A DNA stretch of 64,000 nt, taken from NCBI GenBank assembly GCA_934702355.1, contig CAKUXX010000007.1, forward strand, positions 82,492-146,491, in the 5' to 3' direction. A program made the translations under genes and the position numbers. This stretch comes from an uncultured Methanomassiliicoccales archaeon (GTDB lineage: Archaea; Thermoplasmatota; Thermoplasmata; Methanomassiliicoccales; Methanomethylophilaceae). Of the stretch, positions 1-8,664 are shown piece after piece; within the stretch, counting starts at the first letter, position 1; each line of letters begins with the position of its first letter. The notes under the pieces are model-generated. The model was not told the DNA's origin. It did no database searches and worked only from the letters and a program-made list of their open reading frames with translations.

Positions 1-1413
1 GCAAAGGAGATGGCCACACTGTATCCTGCCGAGAGGGTCATCACCTCTATCAAAAGGCAGATGGGAACCGACTACACCGTCGACATCGACGGCGAGAGCT
101 ACAACCCCATCATGCTTTCCGCGGTCATCCTCAGGAAGATGATCAACGACTTCAACGAGAACCACGGATGCGATGTCAAGAAAGCTGTCATCACATGCCC
201 CGCTTACTTCGGACAGAACGAGAGGGACGCCACCAAGACCGCCGGAACCATCGCCGGTCTCGAGGACGTCACCGTCATCAACGAGCCCACCGCCGCAGCC
301 ATCTCCTTCGGATTCGGAGTGGGAGGCGGAGACAAAAAGAGGGTCATGGTCTACGACCTCGGAGGAGGAACATTCGATGTTACCGTCCTCGAGATCGACG
401 GATCCTCCTTCACCGCAGTCGCCACAGACGGAGAGAGGCTCCTGGGAGGAAAGGACTGGGATGCCGTAATCTCCAAGATCATCAAGGAGAAGGTCAGCGA
501 GGAGACCGGCATCGACGTCGAGTCCCTGGACGACAACGAGGAAGTCAGGCAGACCCTGATCAACGACTCCGAGACCATCAAGAAGAGGCTGTCCACCGCC
601 GAGACCACGAAAGGAACGCTCTCCGTCGACGGACAGAAGGCGGTCTTCACAGTCACAAGGGCCGAGTTCGAGGCCGCTTCCGCCAGTCTGATGCAGACCA
701 CCATCGACCTGATGGACAAGGTCCTCGCATCCAAAGACTTCACCATGGCCGACATCGACGAGGTCATCCTCGTCGGAGGATCCTCCAGGATGCCCCAGGT
801 CAAGAACGCCATCTGCGAGAAGTACCCCGACGCCAACGTCAAGGTCTACGACCCCGACCAATCCGTCGCAAAGGGTGCTGCGATCTTCGCGAAGTCCAAC
901 GCATTCGACCCCGAGGCCATGCCCGTCGACCCCTCCACAGGCGCTCCCGCCGAGCTCCCCGAGGGAACGCTCCAGGTCCACAACGTCCTGAGCAAGACAT
1001 TCGGAATCAAGGCCATGTACGAGGACGGAACCGAGATGATCTCCAACATCATCTTCAGGAACGAGGTCCTGCCCATCGAGTCCGTCAAGACATACTACCC
1101 CGTCGACGACGGCCAGTCCACCATCAAGGTCGAGATCTACGAGGATGCGGCATCCAACGACGAGGAAGGAAAGAAGACAGCCGTCATCGACGGAGCACCT
1201 GTCGGAGAGTTCATGATGGAGCTTCCGATGGATGTCACCAAGAACACCCCCATCGTCGTCAAGTTCACGGCAACCGACGAGGGTATCCTCATCGCGACCG
1301 TCGACTGCATGGACCAGCACACGGACTACCAGATCGAGAACGACCTGAAGATGTCCGCCGACGCCATCCAGAGGTCCCAGGGACTTATGGAGAAGGTCAA
1401 CAACGCGAACTGA
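1..1413 (+). CDS. Hsp70-family chaperone, 5' end outside the window
   Basis: The frame is open from base 1, so the first part of the ATPase domain is cut off; 470 codons are visible. Hsp70 signatures are clear: the phosphate-2 loop VYDLGGGTFDVTVLE, the INEPTAAAISFGFG segment, and the adenosine-binding VILVGGSSRMPQVK followed by VAKGAAIFA. A beta-type substrate-binding domain follows (from about VHNVLSKTFGIK), but the protein ends about 140 residues later at LMEKVNNAN. The helical lid of classical DnaK (roughly 100 further residues) is therefore absent or very short. This makes it either a shortened DnaK or a specialised Hsp70 paralogue; no dnaJ or grpE lies downstream. A strong terminator follows, so it ends its transcript. 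Confidence 0.9.
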   Translation, partial: AKEMATLYPAERVITSIKRQMGTDYTVDIDGESYNPIMLSAVILRKMINDFNENHGCDVKKAVITCPAYFGQNERDATKTAGTIAGLEDVTVINEPTAAAISFGFGVGGGDKKRVMVYDLGGGTFDVTVLEIDGSSFTAVATDGERLLGGKDWDAVISKIIKEKVSEETGIDVESLDDNEEVRQTLINDSETIKKRLSTAETTKGTLSVDGQKAVFTVTRAEFEAASASLMQTTIDLMDKVLASKDFTMADIDEVILVGGSSRMPQVKNAICEKYPDANVKVYDPDQSVAKGAAIFAKSNAFDPEAMPVDPSTGAPAELPEGTLQVHNVLSKTFGIKAMYEDGTEMISNIIFRNEVLPIESVKTYYPVDDGQSTIKVEIYEDAASNDEEGKKTAVIDGAPVGEFMMELPMDVTKNTPIVVKFTATDEGILIATVDCMDQHTDYQIENDLKMSADAIQRSQGLMEKVNNAN

Positions 1414-1422
1414 TCAAACTTC

Positions 1423-1445
1423 GGGGCTTCGGCCCCATCTTTTTC
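1423..1445 (+). terminator. UUCG-tetraloop hairpin terminator
   Basis: Stem GGGGC (1423-1427), loop TTCG, stem GCCCC (1432-1436), followed by ATCTTTTTCT. It sits 10 bases after the Hsp70 stop codon. The cUUCGg loop is exceptionally stable, and the U-run fits intrinsic termination. Confidence 0.75.
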
Positions 1446-1505
1446 TCATCATCCTTTTACAGGCCGTCCCTGCCACCATAATATACTGTATCATCATCAC
1501 CGACC

Positions 1506-2663
1506 ATGGATTCCGTTACGGTACGCGACATCAGATCGTTCCGTCGCTGTCCGTTCGCATTCAGACAGTCGAAGATCTCCAAGAGATGGACGATCACATC
1601 CGACGAATGCATGGACCTCTCTGTGGGCGATGCAATCCTGTTCCGCGAGAGCAAACGCATCATGGGGCTGGAATGCAGCATCGATTCCATCCTTTCCGCC
1701 TATTGGGATTCATGGGACCGTCACTTCCCGGACATTTACAAACCGCAGCCCAACAACATGGATCTGATACGCTACGGTGAGAAGTGCGTCCGCAACCACG
1801 AGATGCTCATGGAATCATCCAGGGACAGGATGCTCTCTTCCGGCTGTACGGGCTCCGTCGACCTTCCTTCCGGGAAAAGCATCATCGTCTCGGCCGATGA
1901 CGTCAGGATGCGCGGAAGGACGGCCGTGGTCACCAGATACGTCACCGATCCCATCGTCAGATCCAGAGACGACCTCTCGTCCAACCTCGAGATGAGGCTC
2001 ATGGCATTCTGGGCCGTAATGAACATCGCAGACTGCTCCGCCATCGTCATGAGATGGGAGTTCCTCGGCCCCGGGATCGCCGTGGAGGCACATGCGACCA
2101 GATCCATGATGAACGATGCGGTTCAGGAAGCGTCTGCCATATTGTCGGAGATGACAGCCGATTCGGAGATACTGCCTAACGAATCGAGCTATTGCAGTAT
2201 GTGTCCCTATCTCGATCTGTGCCCCAGACACGCGCACGAACTCTCGCTCAGCAGAGATCCCGGTGCAATGGATACCGACCTCGGCGTGAAACTCGTCGAT
2301 GAGATCGATGAGATCCAGGAGAAGATAGACGCCCTCACCAAACGTCGCGAATCCCTGGAGCTGAAGAAAGGAGTCTTGGAATCGGAACTCGTCTCTTTCG
2401 CCGACTCGAACGGATACATGTCGGTCACCGGCCATTCATCCAAGGCCCTGATACGCCACGAGAGGAGGGTGGATCTCCCTCAGGACAAGACAGCCCTCAT
2501 CAACAGACTGAAGGAGACAGGACAGTACGATTCCATCAGCATGGTGAACTACCCTCGGCTGAGATCGGAGATATCCAAGGGGACTGCAGACCCCGTCATA
2601 TCGGGAATGGCGAAGATAGTCGATGTCGACAAGGTCTACATGAGGAAGAGGATCGACCGCTGA
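1506..2663 (+). CDS. RecB/Cas4-like Fe-S nuclease-fold protein, catalytic motif apparently lost
   Basis: 385 residues. The layout matches PD-(D/E)XK proteins of the Cas4/AddB/Dna2 type: one Cys near the N-terminus (C15, in RRCPFAF) and a C-terminal C230-x2-C233-x5-C239 cluster, the four ligands of a 4Fe-4S cluster. Where active members have GxxD followed by D/E-x-K, this protein has SADD (131-132) and then VVTRYVTD (141-148), so the usual D-x-K is replaced by T-R-Y-V. A charged coiled coil (about 255-300) and a basic tail follow. Inference: a DNA-binding, catalytically dead relative. The ATG lies 24 bases after the TATA-like ATAATATAC (1478-1486), which suggests a leaderless mRNA. No cas genes or CRISPR are nearby. 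Confidence 0.6.
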   Translation: MDSVTVRDIRSFRRCPFAFRQSKISKRWTITSDECMDLSVGDAILFRESKRIMGLECSIDSILSAYWDSWDRHFPDIYKPQPNNMDLIRYGEKCVRNHEMLMESSRDRMLSSGCTGSVDLPSGKSIIVSADDVRMRGRTAVVTRYVTDPIVRSRDDLSSNLEMRLMAFWAVMNIADCSAIVMRWEFLGPGIAVEAHATRSMMNDAVQEASAILSEMTADSEILPNESSYCSMCPYLDLCPRHAHELSLSRDPGAMDTDLGVKLVDEIDEIQEKIDALTKRRESLELKKGVLESELVSFADSNGYMSVTGHSSKALIRHERRVDLPQDKTALINRLKETGQYDSISMVNYPRLRSEISKGTADPVISGMAKIVDVDKVYMRKRIDR

Positions 2664-2666
2664 GGA

Positions 2667-3566
2667 TCATCTCGTGTGACTGCGGTGAGCATGATGGTTC
2701 GGAGCGCACATCACCGTGATCGAGACCAGGACGAGCACCATGCCCGCGATCATCAGCATCGACGGGGTCTCCGCATAGTACAGGAATCCGAAGATGGCCG
2801 CGGAAAGGGGCTCTCCGCAGGATGCGATGATGGAGACCGCACCGGCTTCCGTATGGGCTATCGCGATGTTGTACAGCAGGAAAGGCAGCACGGACACGAA
2901 CAGAGCTTGTAAAGCGATGAACGGCCAGGACCATATGCCCTTGGAGCCAAATGACACGACGGCATTGAAATCCGTCAGCGGGATGAGGCACACGCTCGAT
3001 ACGAGCATGCAGTAGAACAGTGCCGTGTAGACAGAGTAACCCTTTCCGGAGATCCTCTTCGTCAGTATACCGTACAAGGCGTACATGAATGCCGAGATGA
3101 GTCCTGCCATCACACCGTTCATCGACAGGTCGTGACCTTCCTCAAGGAACCCGCTGACCATCAGGCATCCGAATATCGCCAGGAACATGCTGGCGACCTT
3201 CCTGACCGTTATGGATTCTTTGAAGACCACGCGGGCCATCAGAAGCATGAATATAGGGGCCATTGCAAGAAGGACCGCGGCCAGCGAGAGCGAGACGTTG
3301 TCCGCTGCGACGGTATAGAACACATTTACGCAGATCATCGTCAGACCTGTGAACACAACCAACGGTACGTCCTTGCGTTTGACCTTAAGCAGGTTCTTGT
3401 CCACTGCGAGGATCAACGCGAGCATCATCAGCGATCCGAAGGATACGCGGGTGAAGACGATCGTCGTACTGTCCAATCCCGCACCGGAAAGCGTGCGGAC
3501 GAATATGCCTGCGGCACCCCAGAGAATCCCCGAAATCAGAGGTAGAACGAGTATCGCAGACTTCAT
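2667..3566 (-). CDS. EamA/DMT-family transporter
   Basis: 299 residues with about ten hydrophobic segments arranged as two repeated five-helix halves, starting MKSAILVLPLISGILWGAAGIF. This is the usual length and layout of EamA (RhaT-like) drug/metabolite exporters of the inner membrane. The substrate cannot be read from sequence; family members export amino acids or other small metabolites. The C-terminus is short and His/Arg-rich (HHAHRSHTR). A TATA-like CATATAGG lies about 24 bases upstream of the ATG, so the mRNA may be leaderless. It is convergent with the preceding gene, with only 3 bases between stops. Confidence 0.88.
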   Translation of the reverse strand: MKSAILVLPLISGILWGAAGIFVRTLSGAGLDSTTIVFTRVSFGSLMMLALILAVDKNLLKVKRKDVPLVVFTGLTMICVNVFYTVAADNVSLSLAAVLLAMAPIFMLLMARVVFKESITVRKVASMFLAIFGCLMVSGFLEEGHDLSMNGVMAGLISAFMYALYGILTKRISGKGYSVYTALFYCMLVSSVCLIPLTDFNAVVSFGSKGIWSWPFIALQALFVSVLPFLLYNIAIAHTEAGAVSIIASCGEPLSAAIFGFLYYAETPSMLMIAGMVLVLVSITVMCAPNHHAHRSHTR

Positions 3567-3665
3567 CCAGCAACCCAGCTCCTCGACCTATATGATACAT
3601 TCGATACAACAACGGGGCGACCGGACGGTGAACATGAAATACCATCATCGGAATCGTTCCCGACG

Positions 3666-4193
3666 ATGGGTGAGATAGAGATCCTCCGCTGGTTCGAATC
3701 CCTTCACGGTTCCGCATTGGACGGCATCATGACAGGGGCATCGCTCCTTGCGACATCCGGGATCATCTGGATCCTGATCGGAATTGCGCTGATATTGATG
3801 AAGCGCTCCAGAGACGGAGTCGGCCTGATGGCCTCCGTTGTACTCGCCTACATCATCGTGGATGTTGTCCTGAAGCCGATCGTCTGTCGCGAGAGACCCT
3901 TCGCGGTAGAGGATCTGGAAGTGCTCGGCACCATACCGACAACATGGTCGTTCCCATCGGGACATACCGCGTCGGCATTCGCCGGAGCCGTATCGATACT
4001 GTTGATTAACAGAAAAGCGGGAGCGATCGCCGTGGCCTTCGCAACCCTCGTCGGGATATCGAGACTCTACCTGTGCGTCCACTGGCCCACAGATGTTCTC
4101 GCCGGCGCCATCATCGGCACCATGTCGGCGGTCGCCGTATATATGATGATGAAAAGAGCCGTCACCGCTAAGAACGCAGATGACGGCGTTTGA
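3666..4193 (+). CDS. PAP2-family membrane phosphatase
   Basis: 175 residues with five to six membrane helices and all three acid-phosphatase motifs: KPIVCRERP (KX6RP), PSGHT, and SRLYLCVHWPTD (SRX5HX3D), which includes the nucleophilic His. Type-2 phosphatidic acid phosphatases remove phosphate from lipid phosphates or polyprenyl diphosphates at the outer membrane face. In an archaeon, recycling of the dolichyl/undecaprenyl-type carrier is the likely job, but that is inference. The start is the first ATG in a region compatible with a leaderless transcript. Confidence 0.88.
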   Translation: MGEIEILRWFESLHGSALDGIMTGASLLATSGIIWILIGIALILMKRSRDGVGLMASVVLAYIIVDVVLKPIVCRERPFAVEDLEVLGTIPTTWSFPSGHTASAFAGAVSILLINRKAGAIAVAFATLVGISRLYLCVHWPTDVLAGAIIGTMSAVAVYMMMKRAVTAKNADDGV

Positions 4194-4195
4194 CC

Positions 4196-4603
4196 TCACT
4201 GCTCGTCCCATTCGGAGAACAGCTTGGCGATCCCTTTCTTGGATACCGACCAGCAGGGCACCCCGCCGATCAGCACTGCGACCTTGATAGCCTCCAGGAT
4301 CTCCTCTTTGGTGGCCCCGTAGTTCTTGGCCACCTTGGCCTGGGCATATACGCAGTCCTCGCACATCCTGACGGCCACGCAGGACAGGGCCATCAACCTC
4401 TTGGTCTTCCTGTCGAGGGCCCCGTCCTCGACCATCACGCGGTCCATCACATGGAGCGTATCGATGAAGTCGGGGTCCAGATCGTTTATTGCCTTCAGCG
4501 TGTCCGGTGCGAATCCGCCCATTCCGCTGCACATCTCGCCGAACTTGCCGTTTCCGCGGCAACCGCATCCGCTTTTTCCGTCCATGGAATCAAATCGGAA
4601 CAT
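4196..4603 (-). CDS. Carboxymuconolactone decarboxylase / AhpD-like protein
   Basis: 135 residues. The helix-CxxC motif VRMCEDCVYAQAKVAKNYGATKEEI is typical of the CMD/AhpD fold, where the two Cys form a redox pair. The N-terminus is unusual, with a short Gly/Cys segment (SGCGCRGNG) and a further Cys, MCSGMGG; these could bind metal or simply be extra thiols. Such proteins often act as small peroxidase or reductase partners in anaerobes. A second in-frame ATG at 4585 is possible. It lies 19 bases downstream of the inositol phosphatase gene in the same direction and may be co-transcribed with it. It is convergent with the PAP2 gene. Confidence 0.8.
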   Translation of the reverse strand: MFRFDSMDGKSGCGCRGNGKFGEMCSGMGGFAPDTLKAINDLDPDFIDTLHVMDRVMVEDGALDRKTKRLMALSCVAVRMCEDCVYAQAKVAKNYGATKEEILEAIKVAVLIGGVPCWSVSKKGIAKLFSEWDEQ

Positions 4604-4622
4604 CAGGACTTAATGACTCGCA

Positions 4623-5411
4623 TCAGGAATAGGGGGTCTTCCCGCCGAACTCCTCCGCGACGATGTCGTGCATTACGGCGAGATTCTTCTCATTGTTGGC
4701 GGCAAGGACAGGAGACGGACGGTCGAACCTGATATCGGAATCGATGCCTGTGAAGCATCCTCCTGCGGCCTTCACGCATGTGAGAGCGGCGGCGTGGTCC
4801 CAAGGGGACAGTCTGATCTCGAAATAGAGATCCATAGCACCCTGTGCGAGCATGGACAGCTCGATCGCTGCGGTTCCGATCCTGCGGATGTCGTTGATCA
4901 CGGGATACAGACGTTCGCTCACGCGGAACACCGGAGGTGCGAACTCCTTGCGGTAGCAGCACCATGCCGTGCTTAGAAGGCAGTCGTTCAGGGGCCTGTC
5001 CGAGACCTTCATCGGAACCCCGTTGAACCATGCTCCCTTCCCGATCTCCGATGTGTATATCCTTCCGGTGAATGGGTTGTGCACAACGCCGATGTACGGC
5101 TCCCCGTCTTTGAAGAGAGCGACCGAGATTCCTATCTCCGGGATCCCCCTGGAGAAGTTCATCGTGCCGTCTATGGGATCGACGATCCATGTGTATCCCT
5201 CGTCCAGAAGCGGCGAATCGTCGCCTTCCTCGCCCATGAAGGACGAGCCCGGGATCAGAGAAGTGAGCTTCTCCCTGAGGAACCTCTCGTTCTCTATGTC
5301 CATGGAGGTCACGACGTTCTCCCTGGAGCCTTTCTCCTCTACCGAGAACCCGTTGGCGGAACAGACGTTCCTTCCGGATTCGGACACTATATCGACGATC
5401 TTTCCGAGCAC
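4623..5411 (-). CDS. Inositol monophosphatase / fructose-1,6-bisphosphatase family
   Basis: 262 residues with the metal-binding signatures of the Li+-sensitive phosphatase family: MGEEG, then WIVDPIDGTMNFSRG, and the C-terminal WDHAAALTCVKAAGG. Archaeal members commonly hydrolyse both inositol-1-phosphate and fructose-1,6-bisphosphate with Mg2+, so it may serve gluconeogenesis or inositol metabolism; the sequence alone does not decide. The start is GTG at 5411: the next in-frame ATG is well inside the fold, and a TATA-like GTTATTATACAG lies about 25 bases upstream. The promoter region is shared with the divergent PPK2 gene. Confidence 0.88.
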   Translation of the reverse strand: MLGKIVDIVSESGRNVCSANGFSVEEKGSRENVVTSMDIENERFLREKLTSLIPGSSFMGEEGDDSPLLDEGYTWIVDPIDGTMNFSRGIPEIGISVALFKDGEPYIGVVHNPFTGRIYTSEIGKGAWFNGVPMKVSDRPLNDCLLSTAWCCYRKEFAPPVFRVSERLYPVINDIRRIGTAAIELSMLAQGAMDLYFEIRLSPWDHAAALTCVKAAGGCFTGIDSDIRFDRPSPVLAANNEKNLAVMHDIVAEEFGGKTPYS

Positions 5412-5463
5412 GTGACCTCGACTGACGGAATCTGTATAATAACGTGCGGATGATACTCATGGC

Positions 5464-6843
5464 ATGGCATCCTCCATACCGGATGAGATAGTGGACTCGA
5501 TGGTCGCGCTCCAGCGCAGGATCGTCGACGAGAAGAAGCGCGTGCTGGTCGTTTTCGAGGGACGCAGCGGAAGGATAATGGGACGCGTGATCAACATGTT
5601 CATGAACATGCTCGATCCCAGAGGGGTGCGCTACAGCCACTTCATCCCCGAGGAGATATCCTCGCCGGACATGATGCTCCGCTACCTCGCAAGGGAGCCC
5701 GCCGACGGTCAGATCGCCATATACGACAGGTCATGGTATTCGCTTGTCGTATCCAAAGGAGGCCGGAACGAGGATGCGGAGACTGTCTGCAGGGTCTTCG
5801 AAAGGTATCTCTCCAACTCCGGGACAGTTGTTGTGAAGATCTTCCTCAACGTCGATGATGATTCGATTGAATCCGTGGCCAAATCCATCGGGACCCGTCG
5901 CAAAGCGGACGGTACCTTCCTGACAGACGACCACATAGACCCCTCCAAGTGGAGGGACAAGGTCGTGATGCCGATGATAGCGACCACGAACACCCCCAAT
6001 GCCCCTTGGGACATACTCGACGTGAACAATCTCGACAGAACAGTGACGATGGTCTGCAACACTTTCATAGAGAGGGTCACCCACAGGCTCGACCACCCTC
6101 CGAAGCAGGAGTCCGGCATGATGGAGAGGCACTACGTCAATCCCCGCAAGACGGCCGACCTCACATCCAAGGCCAAAGGGTATTCCTCCGAGCTGGAGAA
6201 GCTGTCCGAGGAGGTCATGAACCTTCAGAGCAAGCTCGCCGCTTCCGATAGGTCCCTGGTCATAGTGTTCGAAGGCTGGGACGCCGCAGGTAAGGGAGGG
6301 AGCATAAAGCGCCTCACACGCGCGCTGAACCCCAGAGGGTACACCGTGAACCCCGTGTCAGCGCCCGCAGGGGACGAGAGACTCCACTCGTATCTTTGGA
6401 GGTTCTCCAACAACATGCCCGCTTCCGGACACATATCGATATTCGACAGGTCGTGGTACGGCCGCATGATGGTCGAACCCATAGAGGGATTCTGCTCCGA
6501 GGCCGAGTACAGCAGGTCCGCTTCCGAGATCAAGGGATTCGAGCGCATGATATCCGATTCCGGAGGCATCATCATCAAGTTCTGGCTGGAGATCAGCCCG
6601 GACGAGCAGCTCAAGCGCTTCAGGGCAAGGGAATCCGATCCGTTCAAATCGTGGAAGATCACCGACGAGGACTGGCGCAACAGGGACAAGTGGGATGTCT
6701 ACGAGACATACGTCGACACGATGATCTCGACCACCAACACCCCGAACGCCCCTTGGGTCGTTGTCGAATCAGAGGATAAGAAGTACGCCCGCCTGAAGGT
6801 GCTGAAGACTATCAAAGATACTCTGAAGAAGGAACTCGACTGA
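5464..6843 (+). CDS. Tandem-domain polyphosphate kinase 2 (PPK2), N-terminal copy degenerate
   Basis: 459 residues made of two PPK2 modules. The C-terminal module has an intact P-loop (FEGWDAAGKGG), the lid region and FDRSWYGRMMVEP. The N-terminal copy keeps YDRSWYSLVV, but its P-loop has become FEGRSGRIMG, without the GK needed for phosphate binding. In characterised two-domain PPK2 proteins (class II, polyphosphate:AMP phosphotransferases) the C-terminal module is the active one, so this gene probably makes ADP from AMP and polyphosphate. No ppk1 or ppx lies nearby. A TATA-like CTGTATAATAAC lies 25-30 bases upstream; leaderless initiation is likely. Confidence 0.9.
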   Translation: MASSIPDEIVDSMVALQRRIVDEKKRVLVVFEGRSGRIMGRVINMFMNMLDPRGVRYSHFIPEEISSPDMMLRYLAREPADGQIAIYDRSWYSLVVSKGGRNEDAETVCRVFERYLSNSGTVVVKIFLNVDDDSIESVAKSIGTRRKADGTFLTDDHIDPSKWRDKVVMPMIATTNTPNAPWDILDVNNLDRTVTMVCNTFIERVTHRLDHPPKQESGMMERHYVNPRKTADLTSKAKGYSSELEKLSEEVMNLQSKLAASDRSLVIVFEGWDAAGKGGSIKRLTRALNPRGYTVNPVSAPAGDERLHSYLWRFSNNMPASGHISIFDRSWYGRMMVEPIEGFCSEAEYSRSASEIKGFERMISDSGGIIIKFWLEISPDEQLKRFRARESDPFKSWKITDEDWRNRDKWDVYETYVDTMISTTNTPNAPWVVVESEDKKYARLKVLKTIKDTLKKELD

Positions 6844-6884
6844 TCTGCCCATTTCGTCGATTGCCGGTAAGACCATACGACATT

Positions 6885-6893
6885 CTTATATAG
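6885..6893 (+). promoter_or_regulatory. TATA box of the mevalonate operon
   Basis: CTTATATAG lies about 26 bases before the ATG at 6916. This is the spacing expected when transcription starts at the initiation codon, so the regulator mRNA is probably leaderless. Confidence 0.6.
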
Positions 6894-6915
6894 CTACTGC
6901 AGTTTGTCTGTCTCA

Positions 6916-7608
6916 ATGGTTGACGAGTTCAAGCAAAGGATCGCAGGCGAGATCGCCATCTCGCCGGACCCCGGCAAGACCATCAGGAAATGGAGGGAGG
7001 AGTTCGGGCTCTCCCAGCACCAGCTGGCCGACGCGATGGGCGTCTCCCACTCCGTCGTCAGCGACTACGAGTCCGGAAGACGCAAGTCCCCCGGAGTGAA
7101 CGTGGTCAAGAAGATGGTGGACGCGTTCATCGAACTCGACATACAGAACGGCTCGCCCGTGATCTCAAGGTACAATCCGGACTTCAAACTGGATTGCATC
7201 ATGGCCATGGACGAGTTCCCCGGAGGCGTCGACGTGGAGAGATTCATTTCCGCCATCACGGGGAAGAACCTGAACCCCGACAGGGTCCTGTCGAAATCCA
7301 TCTTCGGTTACACCATAGTGGATTCCGTGAAGGCCATCCTGTCCCTGGGTTCGGAGGATTATCTTAAGATCTACGGGTGGAACACCGAAAGGGCCCTGAT
7401 TTTCACTAATGTCCATTTCGGCCGTTCACCCATGGTCGCCGTCAGGGCGCATCCGCTCACACCCGGCATGGTGGTGTACGTGAGACCCGAGAAGACCGAT
7501 CCGCTGGCAGTCAAGCTGGCGAGGCTCGAAGGGATCCCGCTGGTCACCACCGAACTGAGCGTGGACGAGATCGTCGCCAGGATGCAATCCCTCAAGGAGG
7601 GGATATGA
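6916..7608 (+). CDS. XRE-family regulator of the mevalonate operon
   Basis: 230 residues. The N-terminal helix-turn-helix (IRKWREEFGLSQHQLADAMG then SVVSDYESGRR) is a canonical XRE/Cro fold. The remaining 160 residues form a ligand- or protein-binding domain found in the archaeal regulators that precede HMG-CoA synthase genes. ATG 6916 is preferred over a TTG four codons upstream because it lies 26 bases past the TATA box. It overlaps the HMG-CoA synthase gene by 4 bases (ATGA), so the two are translationally coupled. Inferred role: feedback control of isoprenoid supply; the effector is unknown. Confidence 0.85.
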   Translation: MVDEFKQRIAGEIAISPDPGKTIRKWREEFGLSQHQLADAMGVSHSVVSDYESGRRKSPGVNVVKKMVDAFIELDIQNGSPVISRYNPDFKLDCIMAMDEFPGGVDVERFISAITGKNLNPDRVLSKSIFGYTIVDSVKAILSLGSEDYLKIYGWNTERALIFTNVHFGRSPMVAVRAHPLTPGMVVYVRPEKTDPLAVKLARLEGIPLVTTELSVDEIVARMQSLKEGI

Positions 7609-8660
7609 TGGATGTTGGAATCGTAAGTTACGGAGGTTACATCCCCAGGTACAGGATCAAACCCGAGGAGATCGGAAGGATCTGGGGAGTGGATGGGAAA
7701 TCTATGGGCAAAGGACTGATGATCTATCAGAAATCGGTCCCGTCGCCGGACGAGGACGTCGTCACTATCGCCACGGAGGCCGCCAGGTACATGATGGCAA
7801 GGGTCCCCGAGGTCGATCCCCAGGACATCGGCGCCATCTACGTCGGATCCGAATCGCACCCCTATGCGGTCAAGCCCACATCCACGATCGTCGCCGAGGC
7901 CATCGAGGCGACACCTGCGATGACCGCAGCGGACATGGAGTTCGCATGCAAGGCCGGAACCGCAGGGATCCAGGCATGCATGGGTCTCGTCGGATCCGGT
8001 ATGGTGAAGTACGGAGTCGCCATCGGAGCGGACACCTCCCAAGGAGCCCCCGGAGATGCGCTCGAATACTCCGCATCCGCAGGAGGCGCGGCCTACCTGA
8101 TCGGAACCGAGAAGATCATCGCCAAGATCAACAAGACGCTCAGTTTCACCACCGACACCCCCGACTTCTGGAGGAGGGAGGGACAGCCCTACCCGCTCCA
8201 CGGAGGAAGGTTCACCGGAGAGCCCGCCTACTTCAGGCACATCACATCCGCCGCCAAGATGATGCTGGAGGCGATGGGAACACAGCCCTCCGATTACAAG
8301 TACGCCGTGTTCCACCAGCCGAACGGCAAATTCCCCAGCAGGGTCGCCGCACAGCTCGGATTCACCCCCGAGCAGATCGAGTACGGCCTGCTGACCCCCA
8401 ACATAGGGAACACATACAGCGGAGCAGTCCCCCTCGGTCTGGCCAACGTTCTGGACCACGCCGAGCCCGGAGACAGGATCTTCGTCACATCCTACGGATC
8501 CGGTGCCGGAAGCGATGCCTTCGACATCACCGTGACCGACGAGATCAAGAACTACAAGAGGGAGAACGCACCCGTCCTGGAGAAGATCATGGAGGACCCG
8601 ATCTACATCGACTACGGCCTCTATGCGAAGTTCAAGGGAAAGATCGTCATGCCGGAGTGA
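7605..8660 (+). CDS. Hydroxymethylglutaryl-CoA synthase
   Basis: 351 residues, full length for the archaeal enzyme. It condenses acetyl-CoA with acetoacetyl-CoA, the second step of the mevalonate pathway to archaeal isoprenoid lipids. Features of the thiolase-like fold are visible: the nucleophile-bearing segment MEFACKAGTAGIQACMG (Cys in ACKAG), the His region YAVFHQPNGKFPS, and GNTYSGAVPLGLANVLD near the C-terminus. A strong SD (GGAGGGG) precedes an ATGATG start. It is followed after 4 bases by thiolase and then by the DUF35 protein; in methanogens these three products are known to form one channelling complex. Confidence 0.95.
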   Translation: MMDVGIVSYGGYIPRYRIKPEEIGRIWGVDGKSMGKGLMIYQKSVPSPDEDVVTIATEAARYMMARVPEVDPQDIGAIYVGSESHPYAVKPTSTIVAEAIEATPAMTAADMEFACKAGTAGIQACMGLVGSGMVKYGVAIGADTSQGAPGDALEYSASAGGAAYLIGTEKIIAKINKTLSFTTDTPDFWRREGQPYPLHGGRFTGEPAYFRHITSAAKMMLEAMGTQPSDYKYAVFHQPNGKFPSRVAAQLGFTPEQIEYGLLTPNIGNTYSGAVPLGLANVLDHAEPGDRIFVTSYGSGAGSDAFDITVTDEIKNYKRENAPVLEKIMEDPIYIDYGLYAKFKGKIVMPE

Positions 8661-8664
8661 TACA

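Noticed and set aside
168..1481. Long Arg/His-rich open frame overlapping the Hsp70 gene
   Set aside because: Low-complexity composition from the shifted phase of a GC-rich gene; the Hsp70 frame is clearly real.
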